In this document: positions 16,758 through 26,117 of the stretch, one piece after another
Position numbering within the stretch: the stretch's first letter is position 1
Layout of the letters: each line of letters starts with the position of its first letter
NCBI RefSeq assembly: GCF_001029505.1
Contig: NZ_LEKH01000009.1
Location: forward strand, 1 to 64,000
Origin: Rubrobacter aplysinae
GTDB lineage: Bacteria > Actinomycetota > Rubrobacteria > Rubrobacterales > Rubrobacteraceae
DNA: 64,000 nt
Direction of reading: 5' to 3'
Notes under the pieces: model-generated
The model's database searches: none
What the model was told of the DNA's origin: nothing
Seen by the model: only the letters and a program-made list of their open reading frames with translations
Translations under genes and position numbers: made by a program

Positions 16758-18275
16758 CTAGAGCTTCGCCGTGTCCGGTGTCTGCTTCTCCAGATATTCC
16801 TGATCGTCGCTGGCATCCACGTATTCGTCCACGGTAACTTTATCCTGGGGCGACGTAAGATACGTCAGGGCGATCACGACCACGATATTCGCCAACAGCC
16901 CCATGATGCCCGCGTTGATCTCGAACGGGGCGGCCACGCCGGAGAATTGGAAGAAGTAGTTGATGGCTACCCCCACCGCCAGTCCGGTGGCGATCGCCAC
17001 GGGGGTGGCGCGCCGCCAGTAGAGGGCGCTGTAGACGCCCGGAGCGAACTGCACTATAGAGCCGTAGGCCCCGAGCAGGAGAGCTATGAGCCCCTGACCG
17101 CCGAAGATGGTCACGAGATAGGCCAGTGCTCCTATGAACACGACCAGCAGCCGCATCGTCCTGAGCGTAGCCCTTTCGGACATGTTGGGCCTGGTGGTTT
17201 TGACGACGCCGTCGTGGAACTCCAGGGCCGCGCTGTGGGTAATGGCGTCGGCCGAGGACATGGCGGCGGCGAGCGCCCCCGCCCCGACCAGCCCGTAGAG
17301 CCATCCCGGAAGCTCTAGCACGGTCGTGATCAGGTACGGGAGCACGTTGTCCGGGTTACCGTCGAGCTGGGCGTTCGTGACTACCCCGACGGCCGCGAAA
17401 CCCACGAGCAGGAGCGGCACGACGAACAGGGCGAAGATCGGGTATGCGAGGACCGTCTTCTTTGCGGTCTTCGCGTCTGTCGCGTAGGACTTTGAGAACA
17501 GGTGGGGCCACATGATAAGCCCTACGCCGGAGACCAGGATGATCGTCGTGTACGCCACGGGGGACATCGTGGACCCCTCCGCGCCGAGCAGCAGGAAGTC
17601 TGGCTTCTCTCGGGCGACGCTGGCGAACATCTCCCCGACCCCGCCGTGGAGCTGGTAGACGATGGTAAGCCCAACCGTCCAGGCTATTACGATCATGAGC
17701 ACGCCCTGGAACACGTCCGACCACGCCGCCGCCCTCAGCCCTCCGGTCGCCACGTACAGCACCACTATGCCGTAAGCGGCGAGGGCGCCGAGCCATATCG
17801 GCACTCTGTCTTCGGTCATGACGTTGAAGATGATCGCCATCCCGGTCATCTGGGTGGCCAGATACTGGATGAACGCGAGCAGGGCGATGACCCCGATCAG
17901 CATGGAAAGCGCCTTCAACCGGTATCTTCCGTAGAAGAACCCGGTAAGAGAGTACAGGCCGTGCTTGCGGCCTATGGCCCCTATCTTCGGTGCCAGGATA
18001 TACCAGGGGATGATGGCGAAGGCGGTGTAGGTCAGTATATAGAGCGCCGGAGCCCCCATCGAATACGACCAGCCGGGCGCCCCGAGAAAAGAGAAGGCGC
18101 TGAAGATAGCGCCCCCCATCAAGAACCACATAACAATGAGGCCGAGCCCCCGGCCCGCGGTGGTGAACTCGCTGACCGAGGCCCTGCTGTGCCCCCTGCC
18201 AGCAAGAAGACCTACGGCCATGGCAATTACCAGGTAGATGACCATTATGATGAGAGCTATCTGCCAGTTGGGCAT
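16758..18275 (-). CDS. Sodium:solute symporter (SSS family)
   Basis: 505 residues with about 13 transmembrane helices. It shows SSS features: FTTAGRGLGLIVMWFLMGGA near 40, GAPALYILTYTAFAIIPWYI, and GAGALAAAMSSADAITHSAA near 335, the last being the sodium-site helix. It imports an organic solute with Na+. The partner DUF3311 gene lies 11 bp upstream, the common pairing for this branch. Downstream hydrolases (M20, amidase) suggest an acylated or amidated substrate. Confidence 0.88.
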   Translation of the reverse strand: MPNWQIALIIMVIYLVIAMAVGLLAGRGHSRASVSEFTTAGRGLGLIVMWFLMGGAIFSAFSFLGAPGWSYSMGAPALYILTYTAFAIIPWYILAPKIGAIGRKHGLYSLTGFFYGRYRLKALSMLIGVIALLAFIQYLATQMTGMAIIFNVMTEDRVPIWLGALAAYGIVVLYVATGGLRAAAWSDVFQGVLMIVIAWTVGLTIVYQLHGGVGEMFASVAREKPDFLLLGAEGSTMSPVAYTTIILVSGVGLIMWPHLFSKSYATDAKTAKKTVLAYPIFALFVVPLLLVGFAAVGVVTNAQLDGNPDNVLPYLITTVLELPGWLYGLVGAGALAAAMSSADAITHSAALEFHDGVVKTTRPNMSERATLRTMRLLVVFIGALAYLVTIFGGQGLIALLLGAYGSIVQFAPGVYSALYWRRATPVAIATGLAVGVAINYFFQFSGVAAPFEINAGIMGLLANIVVVIALTYLTSPQDKVTVDEYVDASDDQEYLEKQTPDTAKL

Positions 18276-18286
18276 GGCTGGTCCTC

Positions 18287-18496
18287 CTACCTATCCGGGT
18301 CCATAAGGTACATGAGCAAGAGTAACGAGAAGACGACGAGTATCCACAGCACGACCCAGAAGAAGACGAACGGCAGACCGAAAACAAAGGGCTCGACCCT
18401 GTTTGCAAGCGAGAAAATCGGAAAAATGGTCGGCAAAAAAGCTAGCACCATGACAACTATAAAGATCGTCTGGAACCTTCTACGGCTCATCTGCAC
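18287..18496 (-). CDS. DUF3311 small membrane subunit of the symporter
   Basis: 69 residues with two hydrophobic helices (FIVVMVLAFLPTIFPIFSLA and FVFGLPFVFFWVVLWILVVF) separated by NRVEPFVFG. Proteins of this type are encoded directly before SSS symporters and are thought to be accessory subunits. It opens the operon that continues through the M20 deacylase and amidase. A 29-bp perfect palindrome lies 48 bp upstream. Confidence 0.82.
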   Translation of the reverse strand: MQMSRRRFQTIFIVVMVLAFLPTIFPIFSLANRVEPFVFGLPFVFFWVVLWILVVFSLLLLMYLMDPDR

Positions 18497-18543
18497 CTCC
18501 CCATTGGCCTGTAACCTCTCTGTGTCTCTACGTGCCTCTACCC

Positions 18544-18572
18544 GCTAGGAAAGATCCGGGATCTTTCCTAGC
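18544..18572. promoter_or_regulatory. Perfect 14-1-14 palindrome upstream of the symporter operon
   Basis: Arms GCTAGGAAAGATCC (18544-18557) and GGATCTTTCCTAGC (18559-18572) flank a single G. A one-base centre makes a transcription terminator unlikely and a dimeric repressor site plausible. It sits 48-76 bp before the DUF3311 start, about where a promoter would lie. No regulator gene is adjacent. Confidence 0.6.
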
Positions 18573-18790
18573 CCTAGCCAGGGCACGAAACTCGACTAAA
18601 GTTAGCGGCGGCAACTCTCCCCATTCGTCCAAGCTAACACTAAGGTATATAAGCTATCAAGCGTGATCTGGTATTTTCTATCAGCCCTTGGCGACCATTA
18701 TCTCGCCCTCTTCGAGGCTCTCCGCCCCCCCCCGGCCTACCATCGCCTTTGCTATGGCTCAGACTTGGATCTACCGGGCACTAGCATTCC

Positions 18791-20758
18791 TTACCAGGTA
18801 GGCTCGGCGGCGAGGATGGCTTCTGCTCCTTTGGTGTTCACCGGAGGGGAGAAGCGGGCGCCCTGGACGTAGTCAAACTCCATCTCGGACAGGAGCCGTA
18901 ACTGCCCCGGAGTATCCACTCCCTCCGCGAGTACCTCCAGCCCCAGCTCGTGGGCCACGGTGAGCACGGTACGGGCGAATTCCACCGATTTTCCGGCTTC
19001 GGGGCGTATGTCGTTCACGAAAGAGCGATCTATCTTCAAGATGTCTATCGGCATCCGGTGCAAGAAGTCTAGAGAGGTTCTGCCGGTCCCGAAGTTTCCT
19101 ACGATCAGCAGTACCCCGAGCAACTTGAGGCGTTCGAGGACTTGCATTGCTAGCTCGGACTCTTCGACGGCTACCTTCTCTGACACTTCGATCATCAGCG
19201 CGTGTGCGGGGAGACCGCTCCTTTCCAGTATGCCTGCGACCTCTTCAGGAAGGCTTTGGCGCAAGAAGGTGCCGGCAGGGAGCTTGAGGCTAACCTTCGG
19301 CGGAAAGTGGTTAGAGAAGCGCCCCCGCCACGAGAGTGCCCGCCGGCACGCCTTCTCTAGCGTGAGCAGATCCAGCTCCTGGATGAGCCCGTTGCGCTGT
19401 GCCATAGTCGCGAACTCTCCAGGGGGTAGTAAGCCTCGCTCGGGATGGTCCCACCATGCAGCGGCTTCAAAACCTACCACTCCGCCGGTCGCGAGCCACA
19501 CGATTGGCTGATAGTGCAGGCTTAACTCGTCTCTCGCGACCGCTTTCCTGAGATCCGTCTCCATCCTGAGCATGGAGACTGGTCTCGCGCGCATCGAGGG
19601 CTCGAAGATGGCCGGGCGTCCCTCTCCGGCTTCCTTTGAGCGGAACATCGCCGTGTCGGCGTCTCTCAATATCTCCTCGACGGTCCGGTATCCGGAGCAA
19701 TCCGGGAGAATGCCGATGGAGGGTGTCGTATACAGCTCGTGTCCGTGGAGCATTACGGGCTTTTTGAAAGCCTTCTGTATGCGCTCGACCACGATGTCCG
19801 CCACCTGGTGACTTACCTCCCCAGCTCTGTCTACGGTTTCCGTGACGCCCAGGACCAGAACGAACTCGTCGCCCCCGAGGCGGGCCACCATATCTTCGCT
19901 TCCGGGACGCACGCAGGCCAACAGTCGCTGCGCCACCACCTCCAAAAGCTCATCCCCTATGTGGTGGCCCAGGGAGTCGTTGACGTTCTTGAACCGGTCC
20001 AGATCCAGGAAGATCACGGCAAAGGATCTGGCGGCGTCGCTTGTGGCATTCGGGTGGTGCTTGGAGAGCCGGTGCTCCAACAGCGCCCGGTTTGGTAGAC
20101 CTGTTAGAGGATCGTGGGTAGCATCGTAGCGCGCCTGTTCCTCGGCGCGGCGGGTTTGCTGCAAAGCGCCCATTAGACGAACGCGAAATTGCCAGAGCAG
20201 GAGCAACACTATCGCCGCAGCGGCCATCAGCGTCGAGGCGCCAAATACGAACTCAAAAGCTGAGATCTCTGCCCCGGATGATCTGGCCGCTAGTACCGGG
20301 CCCGCCACTACGACTACTACCACCGACACCCACGCCGCGACCATTAGCAGCTTGAAGATGCGCTCTCTAGCATAGGGGATGGCGAGCGCTGCAGCGACCA
20401 GCGAGGTGATGGCCGAGGTGGGGAGCAAGGCTGGCTGCAAGGGGACAAGCGCCAAGGAGGCACAGAGTATGGCTGCACAGACCAGGACGATCGCACTCTG
20501 TCGATTGTCCTGGCTCACTTGGCCTTTCGCCACCGTAGCTACCAAGGAGAATGCGAGGATCACGGCGCCGCTCAAACCAACCGTGAGATCACCCGTGTAC
20601 AAGAACACCGCCGCGCAGAACAGTACGAAGGCCACGGAGAATAACTGCAGTGCCCCGAGAACTTGCCAGAGCTGGATGAGCTGTACCTCTGGGTGATCCG
20701 CCGGAGCGGTCCCCAGGTCGCCGCCTTCATTACTATTCCCCTCTGCCCAGCCGGCCAT
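18791..20758 (-). CDS. Membrane GGDEF-EAL protein (c-di-GMP turnover)
   Basis: 655 residues. About seven transmembrane helices (35-205) are followed by a GGDEF domain (about 220-390) with an intact RLGGDEFVLVLG motif, then an EAL domain (about 400-650). The Arg of the RxxD inhibitory site is missing (GSED). The EAL half is altered: GFEAAAWW for GFEALLRW, and VGNFGTGRTSL where active enzymes have DDFGTGYSSL, losing both metal-binding Asp residues. I infer an active cyclase with a regulatory or non-catalytic EAL. No operon partner is clear; the terpene synthase lies upstream, 147 bp away. Confidence 0.85.
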   Translation of the reverse strand: MAGWAEGNSNEGGDLGTAPADHPEVQLIQLWQVLGALQLFSVAFVLFCAAVFLYTGDLTVGLSGAVILAFSLVATVAKGQVSQDNRQSAIVLVCAAILCASLALVPLQPALLPTSAITSLVAAALAIPYARERIFKLLMVAAWVSVVVVVVAGPVLAARSSGAEISAFEFVFGASTLMAAAAIVLLLLWQFRVRLMGALQQTRRAEEQARYDATHDPLTGLPNRALLEHRLSKHHPNATSDAARSFAVIFLDLDRFKNVNDSLGHHIGDELLEVVAQRLLACVRPGSEDMVARLGGDEFVLVLGVTETVDRAGEVSHQVADIVVERIQKAFKKPVMLHGHELYTTPSIGILPDCSGYRTVEEILRDADTAMFRSKEAGEGRPAIFEPSMRARPVSMLRMETDLRKAVARDELSLHYQPIVWLATGGVVGFEAAAWWDHPERGLLPPGEFATMAQRNGLIQELDLLTLEKACRRALSWRGRFSNHFPPKVSLKLPAGTFLRQSLPEEVAGILERSGLPAHALMIEVSEKVAVEESELAMQVLERLKLLGVLLIVGNFGTGRTSLDFLHRMPIDILKIDRSFVNDIRPEAGKSVEFARTVLTVAHELGLEVLAEGVDTPGQLRLLSEMEFDYVQGARFSPPVNTKGAEAILAAEPTW

Positions 20759-20905
20759 TCGCTCCCCGATCTACAGTGCTCTGCGATATGTGAGACGTCC
20801 CGGACGACGCCACGTTATCGCCCTGATCCACCTGATTAGCACCCGGCTTACCTCCCAAATCCAGTTTGAGAGCCTGGTTTGAGAGAACTAACCAAGAACC
20901 AACGG

Positions 20906-21982
20906 CTAGTCTCTGCGTACAATAGCCTCCCGGTAGCGTGCGGCACAAGCCTCATGCCAAATGATTACGCCACCTACCCGGTTACGGAGCATACGCTCAT
21001 ACCATTCAGCGGCGCTTCCCCACGAACCTTCCATCGAGCGGACCTCGGCTCCGAGCTCGACAAAGGTCTCGATCTCTTCGAGGATCATCCGCTCGGCTAC
21101 ATCTACCGCCTCGGGCAGCGAGGTGCAGGTGGTCTCCGGGTCTTGCTGGAGGACGATAACGAGGTTGTGGACCTCGCCGCTGGCAAGCTCCTTGTTCAAG
21201 GACACCATGTCATTGTGCCAGCAACAGATGTTGTGGGATGCCGCGCTCAGGCGCCTGACGCTCGGCTGTTCGAGAAGCCTTTTTGGCAATCGGACTCCAT
21301 CCAATGCAGCGAGCACGAAAGTCAAGATGTCTAGCCCCCCGGTTACCGAGCGCATCTCTATGTACTCCGAAAGAGCCGGGCACTCCCCGCGGCGCTGGTA
21401 GGAGGTCTCCCTGATGCTGGCGAAGAAGAACTCCCGCATGACCGCCACCAGCCGCCGGTCTACTGGGTTTGCTATCCTCTCCTGGCGGCCGCGGGTCCGC
21501 AAACGCTCCAACAGATCCGCTAGCGCGCCGTAGAGACCTTCTCCCCCATCTGGATCATTGGCGCGGATAGCAGCGGGATTAGTAGACTCAGTCACCGGTA
21601 AAGAGCTCTGCCGCATCAGGCGCAGATATGCCCGGTCTAGCTCGGCCAGTCGCTCCCACTGTACCGGATTATCCGTGGAATCCCACCGGTCGTCGCGCAG
21701 CAGCAACCAGGCGCACCAGTCTGCCACTAACCGCGCGTCCCCTGGACCCGAGGCCTCCGGGTGCAACAGGCTCACTAGAGCTCCTATGTCCATGGCCGAA
21801 AAGCGACGCCGCTCGAGCTCGGAGTGAAACACGCCGTGCTCGTCAGCCCACTGCATGTGCCTTTTCTGAACCAGCTCTGCGTACGGCCCGGAACGCACCG
21901 GGAACGGGACCCCGATCTGCGGAACCTCAACGGGGCCGTACCCCCTCTGCTCGTGCCGCTGGACGCCTCTGTACTCCTGCAT
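20906..21982 (-). CDS. Class I terpene synthase
   Basis: 358 residues from ATG 21982; a frame to 22006 starts from GTG. Two Mg-binding motifs can be seen: the Asp-rich DDRWD at about 97-101, and the NSE-type HNDMVSLNKE at about 256-265, giving Asn257, Ser261 and Glu265. The C-terminus has the Arg-Tyr pair in ACAARYREA. Such enzymes cyclise farnesyl or geranyl diphosphate to a hydrocarbon or alcohol. No prenyltransferase, methyltransferase or P450 is adjacent, so the product is likely released as such. Product identity cannot be read from sequence. Confidence 0.85.
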   Translation of the reverse strand: MQEYRGVQRHEQRGYGPVEVPQIGVPFPVRSGPYAELVQKRHMQWADEHGVFHSELERRRFSAMDIGALVSLLHPEASGPGDARLVADWCAWLLLRDDRWDSTDNPVQWERLAELDRAYLRLMRQSSLPVTESTNPAAIRANDPDGGEGLYGALADLLERLRTRGRQERIANPVDRRLVAVMREFFFASIRETSYQRRGECPALSEYIEMRSVTGGLDILTFVLAALDGVRLPKRLLEQPSVRRLSAASHNICCWHNDMVSLNKELASGEVHNLVIVLQQDPETTCTSLPEAVDVAERMILEEIETFVELGAEVRSMEGSWGSAAEWYERMLRNRVGGVIIWHEACAARYREAIVRRD

Positions 21983-22006
21983 GGCCTTACCTACCTTTCT
22001 GACCAC

Positions 22007-22455
22007 CGGCGCCTCACTGGACCCAATCGTTGGTTAACTGGAAGCCAAGGCGAGCCAGAGGTGCCTGTGGTCATCGAGTTGACATCGACGATACGAGTAT
22101 GTACCAGTGTGGGCTGGTGTCTACGGGTACACTAGGGCCACGGCTATGTAGGCTCGGGTGATACGAGCTCGTCTGGTTACACTGATACTCTTCGTGCCGA
22201 AGACCTGTGCAGGCGGGCTTTTCTCGTTAAGACACTCCTACCAGGTACTAAAGCGCAGGTCCGTAAGCTCCGAAAGAACCGATGAAGAACCGATAACGAA
22301 TAGATAAAGCCCCCAACCGCATCTCGTGAGTCCATGACCTTGTAACTACTATGACCCCAGAGAGTGGTCTTGAAAGATATAACCTGATATACGTCGTTGT
22401 GATCGCTTTTTAGCTATTTAGCTAGTCCAGTTGAGGAGTGTGAGGGCTTCTGAGT
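22007..22455. other. Gap between terpene synthase and HD-GYP gene
   Basis: About 450 bases between divergently transcribed genes. I see no gene or clear promoter; it must contain the start signals for both. Confidence 0.45.
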
Positions 22456-23553
22456 ATGGAGGAAGTGGGGCGCACATCCGCCAATAACCTGGGTCGCCTC
22501 GGAGATTTGGCGTCCAATAGATCCGCCTCGCCGGTAGAGAGCACCTTGCAGATAGCCAGGGAACAGCTCGGGATGGACGTCTCCTTCGTCTCCGAATTCG
22601 ACGGAGACTGGCTCGCCTTCCGGGACTCAAAAGGTGATATGGATTCATTCGCAGGCGCTGGTACCGCAGGGGGTATGCCTCTCGAGGCGGCGTACTGCAA
22701 GCGTACCGCCCGCTCGGAGAGCCCCTACCTCATAACCAACGCGAAGACGGACGAGGTCGCCCGGGAGATGCCCGTAACCTGGGAGGCCGACGTAGGCTCT
22801 TACGTTGGCGTGCCCATAGTGTTCTCGGACGGAGAGGTGCACGGCACCTTCTGCACTATGAGCCACTCTCCGGCCCCCTCCATAAGGGACCGCGACATAG
22901 AGTTCATGAAGGTCCTGGCCCGCATAGCCGCAGAGCAGCTTGAGAGAGAGGCGATACAGGCCGAGAGAAAGCGCCTGGCCGCCGAGTCCTCGGGGCTCAG
23001 GGCCCTTGTCGCCGCCCTCAACGCCCGGGACGGCTACACCGCAGAGCACTCCGAAACCGTCGTGGAGCTCGCCTCGCAGGTCGCCGAACAGATGGGCCTC
23101 TCGCAGGCTGAGACAAGCGAAGTGCGCCAGGCGGCCCTGTTGCACGATGTCGGGAAGATAGCCGTACCCGATGAGATCCTGAGAAAGCCCGGCAAGCTCG
23201 ATGAGCACGAGTGGGCGATAATGCGCCAGCATCCCGATACCGCAGAGAAGATCGTCTCCTCCATCCCCGAGCTGTCTCACCTGGCACCCGTGGTGAGGGC
23301 CGACCACGAGCGGTGGGATGGCACCGGCTACCCGCGGGGCCTCAGGGGAGAAGAGATCCCGCTGGCTAGCAGAATAGTCTTCGCCTGCGACACATGGGAC
23401 GCCATGAGCACGAACCGTCCGTACCGCAAAGCTCTGGGTATCCGGGAGAGATTCGAGGAGCTGGAGAACGCCTCGGGTGGACAGCTCGACCCCGACGTAG
23501 TCACGGCTCTGAAGCCGGTACTAGCGGAGTACGGCTTCCTCGATCCAGAGTAG
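22456..23553 (+). CDS. GAF domain / HD-GYP phosphodiesterase
   Basis: 365 residues. A GAF sensor domain (about 25-160, with YVGVPIVFSDGEVHGTFC) joins by a coiled helix (ERKRLAAES) to an HD-GYP domain. The metal site HDVGKIAVPDEIL and the signature DHERWDGTGYPRGL are intact, and the N-terminal helix has GYTAEHSETV. HD-GYP enzymes hydrolyse cyclic di-GMP to GMP. It stands alone, but with the GGDEF-EAL gene 1.7 kb away this segment carries both synthesis and breakdown functions. Confidence 0.88.
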   Translation: MEEVGRTSANNLGRLGDLASNRSASPVESTLQIAREQLGMDVSFVSEFDGDWLAFRDSKGDMDSFAGAGTAGGMPLEAAYCKRTARSESPYLITNAKTDEVAREMPVTWEADVGSYVGVPIVFSDGEVHGTFCTMSHSPAPSIRDRDIEFMKVLARIAAEQLEREAIQAERKRLAAESSGLRALVAALNARDGYTAEHSETVVELASQVAEQMGLSQAETSEVRQAALLHDVGKIAVPDEILRKPGKLDEHEWAIMRQHPDTAEKIVSSIPELSHLAPVVRADHERWDGTGYPRGLRGEEIPLASRIVFACDTWDAMSTNRPYRKALGIRERFEELENASGGQLDPDVVTALKPVLAEYGFLDPE

Positions 23554-23790
23554 TCCTTTGAGCTTCGAGACAGCTCTTTGACTATTTTTGAACCATAGTC
23601 GTTTGAAGCATACCCGGGGAAACACTGAATCAGCTCTTCAATCAAGCGGGCAGGAAGACATACTTTCTGGAGCTATATTGGTAGACACTGTTCAAGCGGG
23701 ATCTCAAGGCTGTTAGCAGGCGTTCACACCGGGCGTTTGCTTGTTGGACTTCCGCTAACGTAATCTGGTGGCGGCTAACATCTTGCTATT

Positions 23791-25083
23791 TCAGTAGGCT
23801 AGTAGGTCGACCGTCTTGTCTATACTATCCACCGGCGTGGCCCCGGCGGAGACTAGATGCTCTAGCAACCGCGTACCCTTTCCACTGGTGTAGTCTTTCC
23901 GGCTAACCCACAGCGGTAGACCGTTACGGACCAGCGCGACCGGGACGCCGGTTCTTTGGGCTTCGGAGGCGGCCTCGAGGTTGCGGAGATTACCGTCGCC
24001 GACGGGCATGTCGCAGACGACCACGAGCCGGACGCTTTTTGCGGCCGCCACGTTTGCCTCGTGGGCCTCCTGTGGGATCGGCGCGTAGGACTCGGCCTCG
24101 ATCAGGGGAGCCCCGAGCGAGCGGGCCACGGCGTGGTCCGTATCGCCGATGCTCAGGACGCCGGCCGAGAACGGCACCCCCTCCTCGTGCAGCCGCCGCA
24201 TCAAGCCGGCCCCCGATCCGCCGCCGCAGACGACGTGTACCTCCGGGGACTCTTGCTGATCCCGGAATACGCCGACCGGCTGTATCTGGAGCGCGCCGGT
24301 ACGGGGCGAGATCGAAAGCTCCACCTCCGCGCCGAAGGCGCTCTCTACCTCCTCTGGCCTGAGCGCCACGCTCGGCGGGCCGGCGGCGCGGATCCTGCCT
24401 CTATCCAGAACCACCACCCGGCGGGCGTAGCGGGCGGCCAGGTTGAGGTCGTGGACGACCATGAGTACCGTCCTGCCGCCGGCGTTCAGCCTGAGAAGCG
24501 TCTGCATGAACTCGACCTGGTGGCGGATGTCCAGGTGGTTCGTCGGCTCGTCGAGGAGCAGCACCCCCGGCTCCTGTGCCAGCGCCCGCGCCAGGGTTAC
24601 GAGCTGACGCTCCCCACCCGAAAGCCCGCTCATCCTGCGCTCCCTGAACCCCCACACCCCGACCTCCCGCATCGCCTCCTCGACGACCCGCGGCCCCTCG
24701 GGGTCGGAGAGGAGCCGCCCGGTCCGCGGCGTGCGGCCGAGCTCGACGATTTCCCGTGCCGTGTAGTCGAAGGCCGGGGAGCCCTCCTGGGAGACCACCG
24801 CGACCCGCCGGGCAAAGGCTTTAGGCTTCCAGGCTTCCACCTGCCGCCCGTCGAGCAGCACCGCCCCGAGCCGCGGCTCGAGAGCCCGGGCCATCGCCCG
24901 GAGCAGGGTGCTCTTGCCGCTACCGTTTGGGCCGACGACGGCGAGAAACGAGCCTTTGGGGAGCTCCAGGGTAACGCCGTGGAGCTTGTCGTCCGCGCCG
25001 TAGCCGACCCTGAGGCCCCGAACCTCAAGCGTCATTTCGGGGTTCTCGGGGGTTCGTGGGTTACCGGGCTTCTCAGAGGTCAC
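23791..25083 (-). CDS. btuD: Cobalamin ABC transporter ATPase with extra C-terminal domain
   Basis: 430 residues. The ABC domain (about 17-260) has Walker A VVGPNGSGKST, signature LSGGERQ, Walker B VLLLDEPTNHLD and the H-loop VVHDLN. A further 160 residues follow, beginning VHVVCGGGSGAGLMRRL and ending TVDLLAY; similar tails occur on some other B12-type ATPases and their role is unclear. GTG 25083 has GGAG 8 bases upstream and overlaps the permease end by 11 bp; ATG 25035 is the alternative. Last gene of the riboswitch-controlled operon. Confidence 0.85.
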   Translation of the reverse strand: MTSEKPGNPRTPENPEMTLEVRGLRVGYGADDKLHGVTLELPKGSFLAVVGPNGSGKSTLLRAMARALEPRLGAVLLDGRQVEAWKPKAFARRVAVVSQEGSPAFDYTAREIVELGRTPRTGRLLSDPEGPRVVEEAMREVGVWGFRERRMSGLSGGERQLVTLARALAQEPGVLLLDEPTNHLDIRHQVEFMQTLLRLNAGGRTVLMVVHDLNLAARYARRVVVLDRGRIRAAGPPSVALRPEEVESAFGAEVELSISPRTGALQIQPVGVFRDQQESPEVHVVCGGGSGAGLMRRLHEEGVPFSAGVLSIGDTDHAVARSLGAPLIEAESYAPIPQEAHEANVAAAKSVRLVVVCDMPVGDGNLRNLEAASEAQRTGVPVALVRNGLPLWVSRKDYTSGKGTRLLEHLVSAGATPVDSIDKTVDLLAY

Positions 25084-26110
25084 GCTTGCGGCTCCGGCGC
25101 AGGAGGTACAGGAAAAACGGCGCGCCGCAGAGGGCTGTCACGATGCCGACCGGGATCTCGGAAGACGACACGCTCCGAGCCGCGGCGTCGGCCAGGATCA
25201 CGAACGCAGCGCCCCAGAGGCCGGAGACCGGGATCAGGAGCCCGTGACGGGGGCCGACCAGCAGGCGGGCGACGTGCGGCACGATCAGGCCCACAAACCC
25301 GATCACTCCGCTCACCGCTACCGCCGCCGAGGCCGCGAGCGCCGCGAAGCCCACGCACAGCATCTTGAGCCGCTCCACCCGCAGCCCGAGATATCCGGCC
25401 TCCTCCTCTCCCAGTGAAAACACGTCCAGGTCCCGGGCCAGGACGAGCAGCCCGGCCGCGGCGATCACCAGGTACGGCGCGGCGGATACGACCCTATCCC
25501 AGTCCGCCGCGGAGAAGGACCCCAGAAGCCAGAACAGGACGCCTGAGATCTCCTCGCTGTCCAGCGTGAGGATGAGAAAAGAGTACACCGCTCCCGCGAA
25601 CGCCCCGACCGCGAGCCCGACGAGGAGCAGGTTCGCGACCGGAAACCTCCCGCCCTGCCGGGCCAGAGCCACGACCGTGAACGCGGCCCCGATTCCCCCG
25701 ACGAACGCCGCGAGCGGCACGGCCGAGAGCCCGGCAAAGCTCGCCGAGAGCCCGAGGGCCGTCGCGAGCACCGCCCCCAAAGCGGCCCCCGGCGAGATGC
25801 CGACGATGTAGGGGTCGGCCATCGGGTTGCGGAAAAGCCCCTGCATCGCCGCCCCGCTAACGCCGAGACCGCAGCCCACCAGCGCGGCCAGGACTATCCG
25901 GGGCAGCCGGATGTCGAGCACTATCGCCCTTGAGGACTCCTCCCCGCCGCCGAGCAAGGCCCCCACGACCTGCGCCGGCGAGAGCCAGGCCGGCCCGATG
26001 CCAAGGGCGAGCACCCCGGCCGCGGCCACGGCGCACACGGAGCCGAGCACCCAGGCCGGGTAGACGCCGTTCTTACCACCGCTCTTGGTACCTTTTTTAC
26101 CGCCGCTCAC
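25073..26110 (-). CDS. btuC: Cobalamin ABC transporter permease
   Basis: 345 residues of the FecCD/BtuC family with about ten helices. Family motifs include RLPRIVLAALVGCGLGVSGA, MQGLFRNPMADPYIVGISPGA and GVIGFVGLIVPHVARLLVG, the last coupling to the ATPase. GTG 26110, 7 bp after the cobS stop, is taken as start; the longer frame to 26224 would run through cobS with low-complexity sequence. It forms the membrane channel for vitamin B12 or corrinoids together with BtuD and BtuF. Confidence 0.85.
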   Translation of the reverse strand: MSGGKKGTKSGGKNGVYPAWVLGSVCAVAAAGVLALGIGPAWLSPAQVVGALLGGGEESSRAIVLDIRLPRIVLAALVGCGLGVSGAAMQGLFRNPMADPYIVGISPGAALGAVLATALGLSASFAGLSAVPLAAFVGGIGAAFTVVALARQGGRFPVANLLLVGLAVGAFAGAVYSFLILTLDSEEISGVLFWLLGSFSAADWDRVVSAAPYLVIAAAGLLVLARDLDVFSLGEEEAGYLGLRVERLKMLCVGFAALAASAAVAVSGVIGFVGLIVPHVARLLVGPRHGLLIPVSGLWGAAFVILADAAARSVSSSEIPVGIVTALCGAPFFLYLLRRSRKRDL

Positions 26111-26117
26111 TCCGGGC

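Noticed and set aside
17502-18548. 348-residue plus-strand frame opposite the symporter
   Set aside because: No family pattern and fully antisense to a clear SSS gene.
23956-25368. 470-residue plus-strand frame opposite btuD and btuC
   Set aside because: Low-complexity Arg/Pro/Gly sequence, no motif; a shadow of GC-rich genes on the other strand.
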